The notes beneath the pieces were generated by a model that did no database searches, was not told the DNA's origin, and was given only the letters and a program-made list of their open reading frames with translations. Both the position numbers and the translations under genes were made by a program. From NCBI RefSeq assembly GCF_001718795.1, contig NZ_CP013437.1:682001-746000 (forward strand): a stretch of DNA of 64,000 nt, in the 5' to 3' direction. The DNA is from Burkholderia latens (GTDB lineage: Bacteria > Pseudomonadota > Gammaproteobacteria > Burkholderiales > Burkholderiaceae). Shown piece by piece: positions 6,920 to 16,101 of this stretch (positions are counted from its first letter, which is position 1; every line of letters starts with the position of its first letter).

Positions 6920-7981
6920 ATGAATTCGTTGATCAATCGGGCAACCGATGTCGGGCTGATCGTGCTGGGTGCGTTCATTCCCGCGTTGATAGGTGCCACC
7001 GGCGGTGTGCGTGGAACCCTGTTCGACGGTGCGCTCGTCGCGTTCGCGGCCGCGCTCGCGCTGTCGGTATTTCCGGCCTGCGGCATCTACGAGGCCGCGC
7101 GCACGCGCTCGGCGCTGCACATACTCGGCCGCACGGTGCTCGCCTGGATCGTTGTGCAGGGCATGAGCACCGCGCTGCTGTACCTGCTTCACCGCGCTCA
7201 CGTGCTGTCGAGCCAGTGGTTCGTGTACTGGACGCTCGCGAGCGGGGTCGGGCTGATCGCATTCCGCGCGCTGACGCTCGCGATCTTCGGCATGCTCGAG
7301 CGGGCCAGCGGCCAGATGCGAGCGGTGGCCATCGCGCAGGCCGACCTGCACGGGCAACGCACGGTCAGCCGCATCAAGCGGATCGTCAAGCGCACCTTCG
7401 ACCTGGCCGGCGCGTCGCTGCTGCTCGTCATGCTCGCGCCGGTGTTGCTCGGCATCGCGTGGCTCGTGCGGCGCGACGGCGGCCCGGCGATCTTCGGCCA
7501 CGAGCGCGTCGGCCGCGACGGCCGGCGGTTCAAGTGCCTGAAATTCCGGTCGATGGTGACGAACGCGGATGCGGTGCTCAAGGCGCTGCTGGAGCGCGAT
7601 GCCGATGCCCGCGCGGAATGGCATCGAGAATTCAAGCTCAAGCACGACGTGCGCATCACGCCGATCGGCCGCCTGCTGCGCAAGACGAGTCTCGACGAAC
7701 TGCCGCAGCTGCTCAACGTGCTGAAGGGCGACATGAGCCTGGTCGGGCCGCGTCCGATCGTCGAAGCCGAACTCGAGCGCTACGGCGCCGACTTGCGCTA
7801 CTACCTGATGGCGAAGCCCGGCATGACGGGCCTCTGGCAGGTCAGCGGCCGTAACGACACCGACTATGCGACGCGCGTGTCGCTCGATGTGCGCTACGTG
7901 CGCGAATGGTCGCTGCGTCGCGATATCGGCATTCTGTTCCGGACGATTACCGTCGTGGTGCGCGGTTCCGGCGCGTATTAG
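6920..7981 (+). CDS. Polyprenyl-phosphate hexose-1-phosphate transferase (WbaP-like initiating enzyme)
   Basis: 353 residues; AGGAG 9 nt before the ATG. Hydrophobic segments lie at about 11-30, 37-55, 71-90 and 98-125. The catalytic bacterial sugar transferase domain starts at KRIVKRTFDLAG (153) and includes ERVGRDGRRFKCLKFRSM, the DELPQLLNVLKGDMSLVGPRP motif (Asp259, Glu260) and the C-terminal WQVSGRN...GSGAY typical of WbaP (galactose-1-phosphate) enzymes. It loads the first sugar on undecaprenyl phosphate. WbaP-type proteins are usually 460-480 residues; the soluble nucleotide-fold domain between the membrane helices and the catalytic domain is nearly absent here (residues 131-150 join them). 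It is the first gene of the operon. Confidence 0.88.
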   Translation: MNSLINRATDVGLIVLGAFIPALIGATGGVRGTLFDGALVAFAAALALSVFPACGIYEAARTRSALHILGRTVLAWIVVQGMSTALLYLLHRAHVLSSQWFVYWTLASGVGLIAFRALTLAIFGMLERASGQMRAVAIAQADLHGQRTVSRIKRIVKRTFDLAGASLLLVMLAPVLLGIAWLVRRDGGPAIFGHERVGRDGRRFKCLKFRSMVTNADAVLKALLERDADARAEWHREFKLKHDVRITPIGRLLRKTSLDELPQLLNVLKGDMSLVGPRPIVEAELERYGADLRYYLMAKPGMTGLWQVSGRNDTDYATRVSLDVRYVREWSLRRDIGILFRTITVVVRGSGAY

Positions 7982-8153
7982 TACGCGAGCGGCGCGCGTC
8001 CGCGCGCGAGTGCGCCACGGTGCGGCGACAACGCGGTATTTGGCAGAAGCAGTGGCAACAAGCATGTCCGGTCTCGACAGGGGTGCTGTACTCGCGGGCG
8101 ACACGCCGCGGGGCGACCGAAGCAATTCCAAATTAAAAAAGTGCGAGGTTGTA

Positions 8154-9332
8154 ATGCAGAGGTTGCATCAAACGGAGTCGGCGCGCGCGTGCGCGCCGTG
8201 GCGGCCATCGCGGGCCGGCCGGATCGCGATGATCCTGCCGCTGTGTGCATTGCTGGGCGCATGCGGGATCGCGCCGGGCATGCGCATGCAGCAGCCGGCG
8301 TCGATCCCGCTGCACGACGGCGCCACGCCGGCCGACAACGCTGCGGAGCTCCCGGTGCCGGTCACGAACATCGATGTGGCGCTGATCCGGCGCCTGCGCG
8401 ACTCCGAGCGCAGTGCGCGCGGCGAACCGCACGATATCGTCTCGGCGCCGGACGCATACACCATCGGACGCGGCGACGTGCTGCAGATCACCGTCTGGGA
8501 CCACCCGGAGCTTGCCGCTGCACTCGGCGCGCCCGCGCAGGCCGCGCCACGCGCCGCGGATGCGCCGCCGGGTTTCGTCGTCGATCAGGACGGCACGCTG
8601 CAATTTCCGTTCGCGGGCCGGTTGCCGGTGGCCGGACTGACGGCCGAGCAGGTGCAGACGCAGCTTACGCGCCGCCTCGACAGGACGTTCAGGAATCCGC
8701 AGGTGACGGTGCGCATTGCATCGTTCCGTGCGAAGCAGGTGTATATCGAGGGCGAGGTGCATACGCCTGGTTCGCAATCCGTGAACGACATTCCGATGAC
8801 GCTGTATGACGCGATCGGGCGGGCCGGGGGATTTTCCGCGTCGGCAGACCAGAGCCGCATCGTGCTCGTGCGCGACGGCGTCGAACGACGGATCGACCTG
8901 ACCGAGATGGCCGAGCAGGGCCGCAATCCATCGAAGATCGTGCTGCGCAACGGCGATCTCGTGCGCGTATTGCCACGCGACGAGAGTGGCGTGTTCGTGA
9001 TGGGCGAGGTCAACAAGCCGGTCACCGCGCTGCCGATGCGAAACGGTCGGCTGACGCTGAGCGAGGCCATCGCGCAGGCCGGCAGCCTCAACGCGAATAC
9101 GGCCGACGCCGCTCAGCTGTATGTGGTGCGCGGGATGCAGGACGAGCGGCCGCAGGTCTATCACCTGGATGCACGCTCGCCGGTCGCGATGGTACTGGCC
9201 AATCAGTTCCAGCTGAAGCCGAAGGACATCGTATACGTCGACGGCAACGGGCTCGTGCGCTTCAGCCGCGTGCTCAGCCTGCTGCTGCCTGCCGTCAACG
9301 CAGGTCTGACCGCGGCGATTGCGACCAAATGA
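8154..9332 (+). CDS. wza: Outer-membrane polysaccharide export lipoprotein (Wza/OPX family)
   Basis: 392 residues from the ATG after GCGAGG (8143-8148). The N-terminus has a basic stretch, hydrophobic core and lipobox LLGAC (Cys37). The Poly_export domain follows (YTIGRGDVLQITVWDHPEL; VDQDGTLQFPFAGRLPVAGLT) and then SLBB-like repeats (VYIEGEVHTPGSQ; VFVMGEVNKPVTALPM). It forms the octameric outer-membrane channel for the polysaccharide. It overlaps the wzb phosphatase by 4 nt. Confidence 0.93.
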   Translation: MQRLHQTESARACAPWRPSRAGRIAMILPLCALLGACGIAPGMRMQQPASIPLHDGATPADNAAELPVPVTNIDVALIRRLRDSERSARGEPHDIVSAPDAYTIGRGDVLQITVWDHPELAAALGAPAQAAPRAADAPPGFVVDQDGTLQFPFAGRLPVAGLTAEQVQTQLTRRLDRTFRNPQVTVRIASFRAKQVYIEGEVHTPGSQSVNDIPMTLYDAIGRAGGFSASADQSRIVLVRDGVERRIDLTEMAEQGRNPSKIVLRNGDLVRVLPRDESGVFVMGEVNKPVTALPMRNGRLTLSEAIAQAGSLNANTADAAQLYVVRGMQDERPQVYHLDARSPVAMVLANQFQLKPKDIVYVDGNGLVRFSRVLSLLLPAVNAGLTAAIATK

Positions 9333-9763
9333 TCGAATCGATCCTGATCGTCTGCGAGGGCAACATCTGCCGCAGCCCGATGGCCGAAGCGATGCTGCGG
9401 CACGCCATGCCCGGGCGGCGCGTCGCATCCGCCGGGCTGAACGCGCTGGTCGGCATGCCGGCCGCACCGTATGCATGCGAGGTGATGCAGATGCGCGGCT
9501 TCGACGTGTCGACGCATCGCGCGCAGCAGGTCGACCGCTCACTGTGCATCGACGCCGACCTGATCCTCGTGATGGACCGCCGCCAGCGCACGTCGCTCGA
9601 GAACCAGTTCCCGTTCGTGCGGGGTCGCGTGTTCCGTCTCGGCGAGTACACGGATTTCGACGTGCACGACCCTTACCGCCAGCCCCGCTTCGTGTTCGAA
9701 CGCTGCGCACGCCTGATCGAACTCGGCGTGTCCGAGTGGTCGAAGCGCCTGCGTATCGTCTGA
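9329..9763 (+). CDS. wzb: Low-molecular-weight protein tyrosine phosphatase (Wzb)
   Basis: 144 residues, normal for the family. The active-site loop VCEGNICRSP gives the CX5R motif (Cys9, Arg15), and the general acid is in HDPYRQP (Asp114). It dephosphorylates the Tyr-rich tail of the adjacent Wzc kinase, which is needed for cycles of high-molecular-weight polymer export. The start overlaps the wza stop (ATGA), so translation is coupled. Confidence 0.95.
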   Translation: MIESILIVCEGNICRSPMAEAMLRHAMPGRRVASAGLNALVGMPAAPYACEVMQMRGFDVSTHRAQQVDRSLCIDADLILVMDRRQRTSLENQFPFVRGRVFRLGEYTDFDVHDPYRQPRFVFERCARLIELGVSEWSKRLRIV

Positions 9764-9815
9764 CGCGGCTGCAGGTCGATGCCTCACTGGAACCCAATAC
9801 ACGCATATCGTCGCC

Positions 9816-12053
9816 ATGACCCAACCCTCCATCCCGCCGCAGCGACCTGCCGATGACGGCAGCGAGACCGATTTCGTCGCGGTGCTCGACATCCTGCTGG
9901 AAAGCCGCTGGCTGATCGCGGCCATTACGTGCGCGCTGCTCGCCGCCGGGCTCGCGTATGCCATTCTCGGCAAGCCCGTATTCGAAGCGAACATCATGGT
10001 CCAGGTCGAGGACAGCCCCGACACGTCGGCTGCCAAGTCGTTGCTCGGCGACGTTTCGTCACTGTTCGACGTCAAGTCGTCGGCCGCCGCCGAACAGCAG
10101 ATTCTCGCGTCCCGCCTTGTCGTCGAACGCGCGGTCGACAAGCTCAACCTGTTCATCGACGCTCAGCCGAAGCGCTTTCCGCTGATCGGCGACTGGATCG
10201 CGCGCCACAGCGACGGCTTGTCCGATCCGGGCCTGGCCGGCTTCGGCGGCTACGTCTGGGCGCGCGAGCGCATCGACGTGCGGCGCTTCGACGTGCCGCG
10301 CAAGAACGAAGGCGACCCGTTCACGCTGACAAGCCTCGGCGGCAAGCGCTATCGGCTGGAAGGCGGCGATCTCGACGCACCCGTTGAAGGGACGGTCGGC
10401 GAGCTCGAACGCTTCCGGTCGCCGCGCGGCCCAATCACGCTGCAGGTCGCGTCGATCGCCGCGAAACCCGGCGCCGCGTTCGTACTGGTGCGCAACTCGC
10501 GGCTGAAGACAATCGAGGACATCCGCGACCGCCTCAACGTGCAGGAGCGCGTGAAGCAGTCGGATGTCGTCGTCGCCAGCCTGCAGGACACCGATCCGAA
10601 ATGGGTCAGCGACACGATGAACGAAATCGGCCGTCAGTACGTGCGGCAGAACATCGAGCGGAAATCGGCGGAGGCAGCGCAGTCGCTGGAATTTCTGACT
10701 GCGCAGTTGCCGCAGCTCAAGCAGCAGCTGACCGATTCCGAAGCGCGGTTGACGAAACTGCGCGACGAGCGTGGCACGGTCGATCTGACCGAGGAGGCGA
10801 AGCTCGCGCTCGCGCAGACCGCCGACGCGAAGACGCGCCTGCTCGAACTACAGCAGAAACGGCAGGAACTGCTGTCGCGCTTCACCGAACGGCACCCGAG
10901 CGTCGCGGTGATCGACGAGCAGATCGCCGCGCTCGGCGGCTATCGGAAGGCGGCCGAGCAGCAGATCCGGCGCTTGCCGGACCTGCAACAGGAAATGGTG
11001 CGGCTGATGCTCGACGTGAAGGTCAACACCGACTTGTACACTGCACTGCTCAACAACATGCAGCAGTTGCAGCTCGTGCAGGCGGGCAAGACCGGCAACG
11101 TGCGCCTCGTCGATACTGCGGCGGTGCCGGAAGTGGCGGTGCGGCCGAAGAAAGCGCTCGTCGTGCTGGCGTCGGTGCTGCTCGGGTTGCTCGCGGGTTG
11201 CGGCACCGCGATCCTCCGGTCGATGCTGTTTCATGGCGTCTCGGATCACAATGAGATCGAGCGTCGTCTTGGCCTGGCGGTGTACGCGACGGTGCCGATC
11301 AGCGACCATCAGCGCGATCTGGCCGAGGAGGCTGCGCGCAAGAGCGGACACAAGTCGATCCTGGCGATCGACTTCCCGAACGAGCCTGCGGTCGAATGCC
11401 TGCGGAGTTTGCGCACTGCGCTGCAGTTCGCGATGCTCGAGGCAAAAAACAACATCGTGCTGATTGCAGGTCCCGCTCCCGGCGTCGGCAAGACCTTTCT
11501 GTCGTCGAACCTCGCGGTGGTCATGGCAAGCGCCGGCAAGCGGGTGTTGCTGATCGACGGCGACATCCGCAAGGGCCGGCTGCACGACTATCTCGGCTTC
11601 CCGCGCGGCCGCGGCTTCACGGAGCTGATCGCAGGCAGCGCGCGCGTGGAGGATGTGATTCACCGCGAAGTGGTCGACGGTCTCGACTTCATCTCCACGG
11701 GGACGATGCCGAAGAATCCCGCCGAACTGCTGCTGAACCGCAATCTCGCGACGCTGGTCGGCGATTTGTCGTCGCGCTACGACATCGTCGTCATCGACTC
11801 GGCACCGGTACTCGCCGTGCCGGATACCGGCATACTCGGCGCAGTCGCCGGCACCGCGCTGCTGGTCACGATGGCGGGCAAGACGAAGCTCGGCGAAATC
11901 GGCGAGTCGGCCAAGCGCTTCGCGCAGAACGGCGTTCGCCTGAACGGCGTGATCTTCAACGGCGTCAATCCGCGCCTCGGACAGTACGGGTACGGGTCGA
12001 AGTACGGCGGTTATCGCTACGTCGCGTACGAATACGGGGTGCAGGATGCGTGA
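9816..12053 (+). CDS. wzc: Polysaccharide co-polymerase with BY-kinase domain (Wzc)
   Basis: 745 residues. A Wzz domain with a first membrane helix near residues 30-50 (LIAAITCALLAAGLAYAI) is followed by a long coiled-coil periplasmic region (SLEFLTAQLPQLKQQLTDSE), a second membrane helix near 445-465 and the cytoplasmic tyrosine autokinase. Walker A is APGVGKTFLSSN (about 552-564), Walker A' is LLIDGDIRKG and Walker B is IVVIDSAP. The C-terminus carries a cluster of Tyr residues (GQYGYGSKYGGYRYVAYEYG). It controls chain length and export together with Wza and Wzb. Confidence 0.95.
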   Translation: MTQPSIPPQRPADDGSETDFVAVLDILLESRWLIAAITCALLAAGLAYAILGKPVFEANIMVQVEDSPDTSAAKSLLGDVSSLFDVKSSAAAEQQILASRLVVERAVDKLNLFIDAQPKRFPLIGDWIARHSDGLSDPGLAGFGGYVWARERIDVRRFDVPRKNEGDPFTLTSLGGKRYRLEGGDLDAPVEGTVGELERFRSPRGPITLQVASIAAKPGAAFVLVRNSRLKTIEDIRDRLNVQERVKQSDVVVASLQDTDPKWVSDTMNEIGRQYVRQNIERKSAEAAQSLEFLTAQLPQLKQQLTDSEARLTKLRDERGTVDLTEEAKLALAQTADAKTRLLELQQKRQELLSRFTERHPSVAVIDEQIAALGGYRKAAEQQIRRLPDLQQEMVRLMLDVKVNTDLYTALLNNMQQLQLVQAGKTGNVRLVDTAAVPEVAVRPKKALVVLASVLLGLLAGCGTAILRSMLFHGVSDHNEIERRLGLAVYATVPISDHQRDLAEEAARKSGHKSILAIDFPNEPAVECLRSLRTALQFAMLEAKNNIVLIAGPAPGVGKTFLSSNLAVVMASAGKRVLLIDGDIRKGRLHDYLGFPRGRGFTELIAGSARVEDVIHREVVDGLDFISTGTMPKNPAELLLNRNLATLVGDLSSRYDIVVIDSAPVLAVPDTGILGAVAGTALLVTMAGKTKLGEIGESAKRFAQNGVRLNGVIFNGVNPRLGQYGYGSKYGGYRYVAYEYGVQDA

Positions 12054-12119
12054 CGCCTGCGGGATGGCCGTCGTGGGCCGGTCGCGCGCATCCGGTCGTG
12101 CACGGCACACGGAGGCGAG

Positions 12120-13352
12120 ATGATCAATCCACGGGATTCGATCGTGTCGCTCGCCGGCGTCGTGGCCGGGCAGATCGCGCTGTTCGTCTGCATATTCGTG
12201 ATCGGACGGCGTTTCGGTCCGGAGTCGCTCGGCCACTTCAACTATCTGCTCGCGCTTGCGACCTTCATCGGCACGCTGCTCGCGTTGCGTTACGAGCTCG
12301 CGTGCGTCGACGATGTGCCGGGCGAATCGTTCAACGCGTTCGTCAACGTGACGATGCTGAGCGTGGCCGTCGTCGCCGGCGTCACGGCGCTGCTTGCGAT
12401 CGCCGGCCGTGGCGATCTGTATCCGGTTTCCGCCTATGCACTGGCAACGTTCGTGCAACTGGCTGCCGGATCCTATCTGAACAGCCTTCGGCGCTACGGC
12501 TGGATCGCGCTGTCCCGCGTGGTGGTCAACGGTGCGTTCCTCGCGGGCCTCATGCTGTCGCTCGCGTGCGATGCGTGCGCGCATGTCGACGTGTTTGCGC
12601 TGTACACGTGGGTGAGCGTCGCGGTATCGATCGTGATGGCGGTTGCGATTCTGTTGTCCGGTTATCGGTCCGGGTATTCGTTCCGGCTCTCGCGCGAATT
12701 TTTCGTCAGGAACCGGCGTTTCGCGCTGTATATCCTGCCGTCGACGCTATGCGCGTCGGTGCTGACCTACGCGCTGTCGATCGCGATTCCGCACTGGTTC
12801 GACGCGCAGAGCGCCGGTTACTTCGCCGCCGCGTACCGGCTCGGGTTCTTTCCGGTGTCGCTGATCGCACAAAGCGTCGGCGGCGTGTTCCGCCGCGACG
12901 CGATCGGCGCAATGGCACGCGCGGATGCGGGCACGACGGTGCCGCGCGTGTACCGGATTTACGCGCGCGCGCTCACGGCGCTAGCGGCCATATACCTGGC
13001 TGGCGGACTCGTGCTGTTCGCGCCGCTCGTCAACCTGTTCTTCGGCGAAAGCTGGCGCGGCTCGGTCGGGTTCTATCACAGCCTGATGCCGCTGTTCGCT
13101 TTGCAGCTGATCTACGTGCCGCTGTCGCAGATCTTCCTGGCGGCGCGTGCGCAACGTATCGATTTCCTGTTTCAGCTGACCTGCGGCGTGTGTCTTGCCG
13201 GCGCGCTATGCATTGCGCGATTGATGGATCTGTCGGCCGCCACGAGCGTGCAGGTTTTTTCGCTGACCGGTACGGTGCTGATGGCGGCAGGCATCGCGCT
13301 CACCTACCGGGTTCTCGGGACAAGCCTGTCCGCGCCGCGAGCGGTGGCGTGA
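12120..13352 (+). CDS. wzx: Lipid-linked repeat-unit flippase (Wzx-like)
   Basis: 410 residues, highly hydrophobic, with about 12 predicted membrane helices. The start MINPRDSIVSLAGVVAGQIA and the FGPESLGHFNYLLALATFIG stretch are typical of the polysaccharide transport/MATE-like Wzx family. It moves the undecaprenyl-linked repeat unit across the inner membrane for Wzy. GGAG lies about 7 nt before the ATG. Family sequence conservation is low, so the call rests on topology and operon position. Confidence 0.85.
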   Translation: MINPRDSIVSLAGVVAGQIALFVCIFVIGRRFGPESLGHFNYLLALATFIGTLLALRYELACVDDVPGESFNAFVNVTMLSVAVVAGVTALLAIAGRGDLYPVSAYALATFVQLAAGSYLNSLRRYGWIALSRVVVNGAFLAGLMLSLACDACAHVDVFALYTWVSVAVSIVMAVAILLSGYRSGYSFRLSREFFVRNRRFALYILPSTLCASVLTYALSIAIPHWFDAQSAGYFAAAYRLGFFPVSLIAQSVGGVFRRDAIGAMARADAGTTVPRVYRIYARALTALAAIYLAGGLVLFAPLVNLFFGESWRGSVGFYHSLMPLFALQLIYVPLSQIFLAARAQRIDFLFQLTCGVCLAGALCIARLMDLSAATSVQVFSLTGTVLMAAGIALTYRVLGTSLSAPRAVA

Positions 13353-13380
13353 GATCGCAGACACGACGAACGAGCACACC

Positions 13381-14580
13381 ATGATCCTGATAGTCGTTGA
13401 TTCCCTCGAGCGTTACTACTTCGTCACTCGCCTCGTGCACGCCGTGCGTCACGAATATGCGTTCGCGTTCCTGACCAGCGAACCGGTCGCGCATCTCGGC
13501 CTGCTGCTGAACGGCTATCGGTCGGTGTATCTGAACCGCCTGACGCCGATCGGCAAGTCAGACGGCCAGCAGGTCGACCACACGCCATACCAGCTGTCGA
13601 TCGAAGTGCTGAACGGGCAGATGTCAGAGGCGCGCGCCAAGCGCGAGTCCGCGGCGATTTTCCATATCGCGTCGGAACTGCTGCGCGCGCTGCGTGTCGA
13701 GCAGTGCGTGATGTGGAACGGGCAGCAGCTTGTGTGTCGCGCGGTGCGGCAGGCGTGTGCGGTGCACGGCGTCGCCACGCGCTTCATCGAGATCTCGAAC
13801 CTGCCGGGCAAGCTGTTCGTCGATCCACTGGGCGTCAACGCACTGTCGACCATCAGCCGCAACCCGGAAGTCGTCGATCGGCTGCCGCGGCCAGACGAGG
13901 ACACGCATGCGCGCTGGCTGTCGGCATATGAACGCTACAAGCAGATGCCGCTGCCGCAGGCGCGGACCTCGTGGGCGCGCAAGACCCTGTCCGCAACCAA
14001 CTATGTGCTGAAGGTGCTCAGTCGCGGCGTCGGCCGCAGGCGCGTCGCGAGCGTGCGCGCGCGCAACGGAATGCCGGCGCCGCGCGATGCCAGGCACATG
14101 TCGGTCGATACGCTGGCAACCTGCCGCTATGTGTTCCTGCCGCTTCAGGTGTCCGGCGATACGCAGATCAAGCTGCACTCCGACGTCGGCAATCTCGACG
14201 CGATCCGTCACGCGTTCGAGTTCGCGGCGAACGAGAACGCCGATCTGTTCGTGAAGCTGCATCCGGCCGAGACGGACGCAGCGGAGATCGACGCGATCGT
14301 GCGCCTGCAGCAGACCTATCGCTTCGAGATCGTAACGTCGCCGACGACGGAGCTGCTTCGGCATGCGCATGCGGTCGTGACGATCAATTCGACGGTCGGG
14401 CTCGAGGCGATGCTGTACGGAAAGCGCGTTGTGTCGCTCGGCCGTTGCTTCTACAGGGATTTCGACCGCGAGCGGCTGCTGAAGTACATCCATTCGTTCC
14501 TGGTCGACGGTATCGACTATTTCGGCGCGGCGCGCATTCCTGCCGATGCCGCGCGACGCGTGTTCGGGAGTCGGTACTGA
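13381..14580 (+). CDS. KpsC/KpsS-like capsule synthesis protein, probable Kdo transferase
   Basis: 399 residues, soluble. The C-terminal half has the Capsule_synth (KpsC/KpsS/LipB) pattern: YVFLPLQVSGDTQIKLHS, then FVKLHPAE, then the ligand-loop-like VVTINSTVGLEAMLYGKRVV. In KpsC and KpsS this family transfers beta-Kdo from CMP-Kdo. Four genes for CMP-Kdo synthesis sit in the same operon, so this is the best candidate for inserting Kdo in the repeat unit (inference). No kpsMT-type ABC export genes are present, so the context is Wzx/Wzy, unlike classical KpsC/S. Confidence 0.7.
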   Translation: MILIVVDSLERYYFVTRLVHAVRHEYAFAFLTSEPVAHLGLLLNGYRSVYLNRLTPIGKSDGQQVDHTPYQLSIEVLNGQMSEARAKRESAAIFHIASELLRALRVEQCVMWNGQQLVCRAVRQACAVHGVATRFIEISNLPGKLFVDPLGVNALSTISRNPEVVDRLPRPDEDTHARWLSAYERYKQMPLPQARTSWARKTLSATNYVLKVLSRGVGRRRVASVRARNGMPAPRDARHMSVDTLATCRYVFLPLQVSGDTQIKLHSDVGNLDAIRHAFEFAANENADLFVKLHPAETDAAEIDAIVRLQQTYRFEIVTSPTTELLRHAHAVVTINSTVGLEAMLYGKRVVSLGRCFYRDFDRERLLKYIHSFLVDGIDYFGAARIPADAARRVFGSRY

Positions 14581-14581
14581 C

Positions 14582-15112
14582 ATGGCCGTATCGTTGCGAC
14601 AGACCGCCGAGGCGATCGCCGAAGACTGCCGCCGCAACGCGTTCGTCAAGACGCGCTGCGTGGTGATCTTCTACCGCGTCGCACATTACCTCGCGTGCCG
14701 GAGCCGGTTCACGCTGCTGGCCGGCGCGCCGCTGATCCTCCTTTACATCGTGGTGTGCGACTGGCTCATGGGCATCGAGATTCCGGTCAAGACGAAGATC
14801 GGCAAGGGACTCGCGCTTTATCACGGTACCGGACTCGTGATCAACGGCTATGCGGTGATCGGCGATTACTGCACGCTGCGGCACGGCGTGACCATCGGTA
14901 ACACGATCCTGAAGGACGGCACGATCGGCGGCGTGCCGACGATCGGCGATCACGTGGAGTTCGGCGTGCACAGCATCGTGCTCGGCGCGGTGCGTGTCGG
15001 CGACCGCGCGCGGATCGGCGCGGGGGCAGTGGTATTGCGCGACATACCGGACGGCCGCGTGGCCGTCGGCGTGCCGGCACGGATTCTCGACATTGGGCAG
15101 GGACCGACATGA
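14582..15112 (+). CDS. Serine-acetyltransferase-like O-acetyltransferase (hexapeptide repeat)
   Basis: 176 residues, starting MAVSLRQTAEAIAEDC one nt after the previous stop. A hydrophobic segment (FTLLAGAPLILLYIVVCDWL) precedes left-handed beta-helix repeats (IGKGLALYHGTGLVINGYAV; IGDYCTLRHGVTIGN; IGDHVEFGVHSIVLG). It resembles CysE-type proteins found in capsule loci and probably O-acetylates a sugar of the repeat unit using acetyl-CoA. It overlaps the next glycosyltransferase by 4 nt. A housekeeping CysE role is unlikely: it lacks the long N-terminal helical domain. Confidence 0.8.
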   Translation: MAVSLRQTAEAIAEDCRRNAFVKTRCVVIFYRVAHYLACRSRFTLLAGAPLILLYIVVCDWLMGIEIPVKTKIGKGLALYHGTGLVINGYAVIGDYCTLRHGVTIGNTILKDGTIGGVPTIGDHVEFGVHSIVLGAVRVGDRARIGAGAVVLRDIPDGRVAVGVPARILDIGQGPT

Positions 15113-16062
15113 AAGTATTCATTCTCCATCCCGGCAAGGCGAATTATCCCGAGATCGCTGCGTACGGACGTCGTCTGAGAACGCACGGCTTCGAGGTGTT
15201 CGACGGCGATCTCGACGCGTACGCGCGCTTTCCGGACCGGCAACAGTGCATTCTGTGGTGCATCATGGGCTTCTATCGCGCGTTGCCGCCTGCGCGATTC
15301 GTGATTCATGACTATCGGTCGCTGTCGGTCGGCCGGCTCGCGGCGCTCAAGGATCGCGTGAAGCGAGCGCTGAACGTGCGCCCCGATCTGCGCATCTTCC
15401 AGAACGCGCGGATGCGCGACGCGATGGCGTTTCGCGACGGCGTGCGTTCGCTGCTGCTGCCGATGGGCGTGCCGGACTGGATTTTCGACCCGGCCCGCGC
15501 CGATGCCCACGACGCCCGGCAAACCGCGGCCGGCCGGTTCTGCTATATCGGCGAGATGAGTCGTGAACGCGGCTTTCATAAGGTGCTGGCCGCCTATCGC
15601 GATGCGCGGCGCGACGAAGCGGATACGCTCGTGCTGGTCGGCAACCCGGAGCCCGAGATCCGCGCGGCGTTCGCCGATACGCCGGGCATCCGCTTCGTCG
15701 GCCGCGTGCCGCAATCCGACGCGTTGCGGATCGTTCGCGACAGCGAATACGCGGTGTGCTTTTTTCCTTATCACCGTCCGCATTGTTTTCAGACGCCAAC
15801 GAAGCTGCTTGAGTACGCGTCGCTGGGCAAGAAGATCGTATGCAACGACGCGCCGTCGAATGTGCGTACGGCGCATGAACTCGGGATTCAGTGTCACGTG
15901 ACTGGCGCCACGATCTTCGACGAGCTGTTTCCACTGTCGAAGATTCGCGCGCGCTGTCCCGATCCGGCCGCAATGAAGTCGCTGGAATGGGGGCGCGTGA
16001 TCGAACGATCGGGGGTGCTCGCGTATATCGATGCGGTGGCCGGGCGCGGGCCACGCGTTTGA
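15109..16062 (+). CDS. Glycosyltransferase (GT4/GT1-like, GT-B fold)
   Basis: 317 residues, short for GT-B enzymes. The N-terminal part is MKVFILHPGKANYPEIAAYG; the C-terminal half has FCYIGEMSRERGFHKVL, RFVGRVPQSDALRIVRDSEY and the nucleotide-binding region TKLLEYASLGKKIVCND. It probably adds one hexose to the lipid-linked repeat at the inner membrane. The ATGA overlap with the acetyltransferase suggests joint expression. Donor and linkage cannot be read from sequence. Confidence 0.75.
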   Translation: MKVFILHPGKANYPEIAAYGRRLRTHGFEVFDGDLDAYARFPDRQQCILWCIMGFYRALPPARFVIHDYRSLSVGRLAALKDRVKRALNVRPDLRIFQNARMRDAMAFRDGVRSLLLPMGVPDWIFDPARADAHDARQTAAGRFCYIGEMSRERGFHKVLAAYRDARRDEADTLVLVGNPEPEIRAAFADTPGIRFVGRVPQSDALRIVRDSEYAVCFFPYHRPHCFQTPTKLLEYASLGKKIVCNDAPSNVRTAHELGIQCHVTGATIFDELFPLSKIRARCPDPAAMKSLEWGRVIERSGVLAYIDAVAGRGPRV

Positions 16063-16101
16063 CGGGACTATTCGCCATCGGCACGCGATGACTCATTCCT
16101 C

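Noticed and set aside
8133..9824. Minus-strand open frame of 563 codons opposite wza and wzb
   Set aside because: Arg-rich, no domain, fully antisense to well-supported genes.
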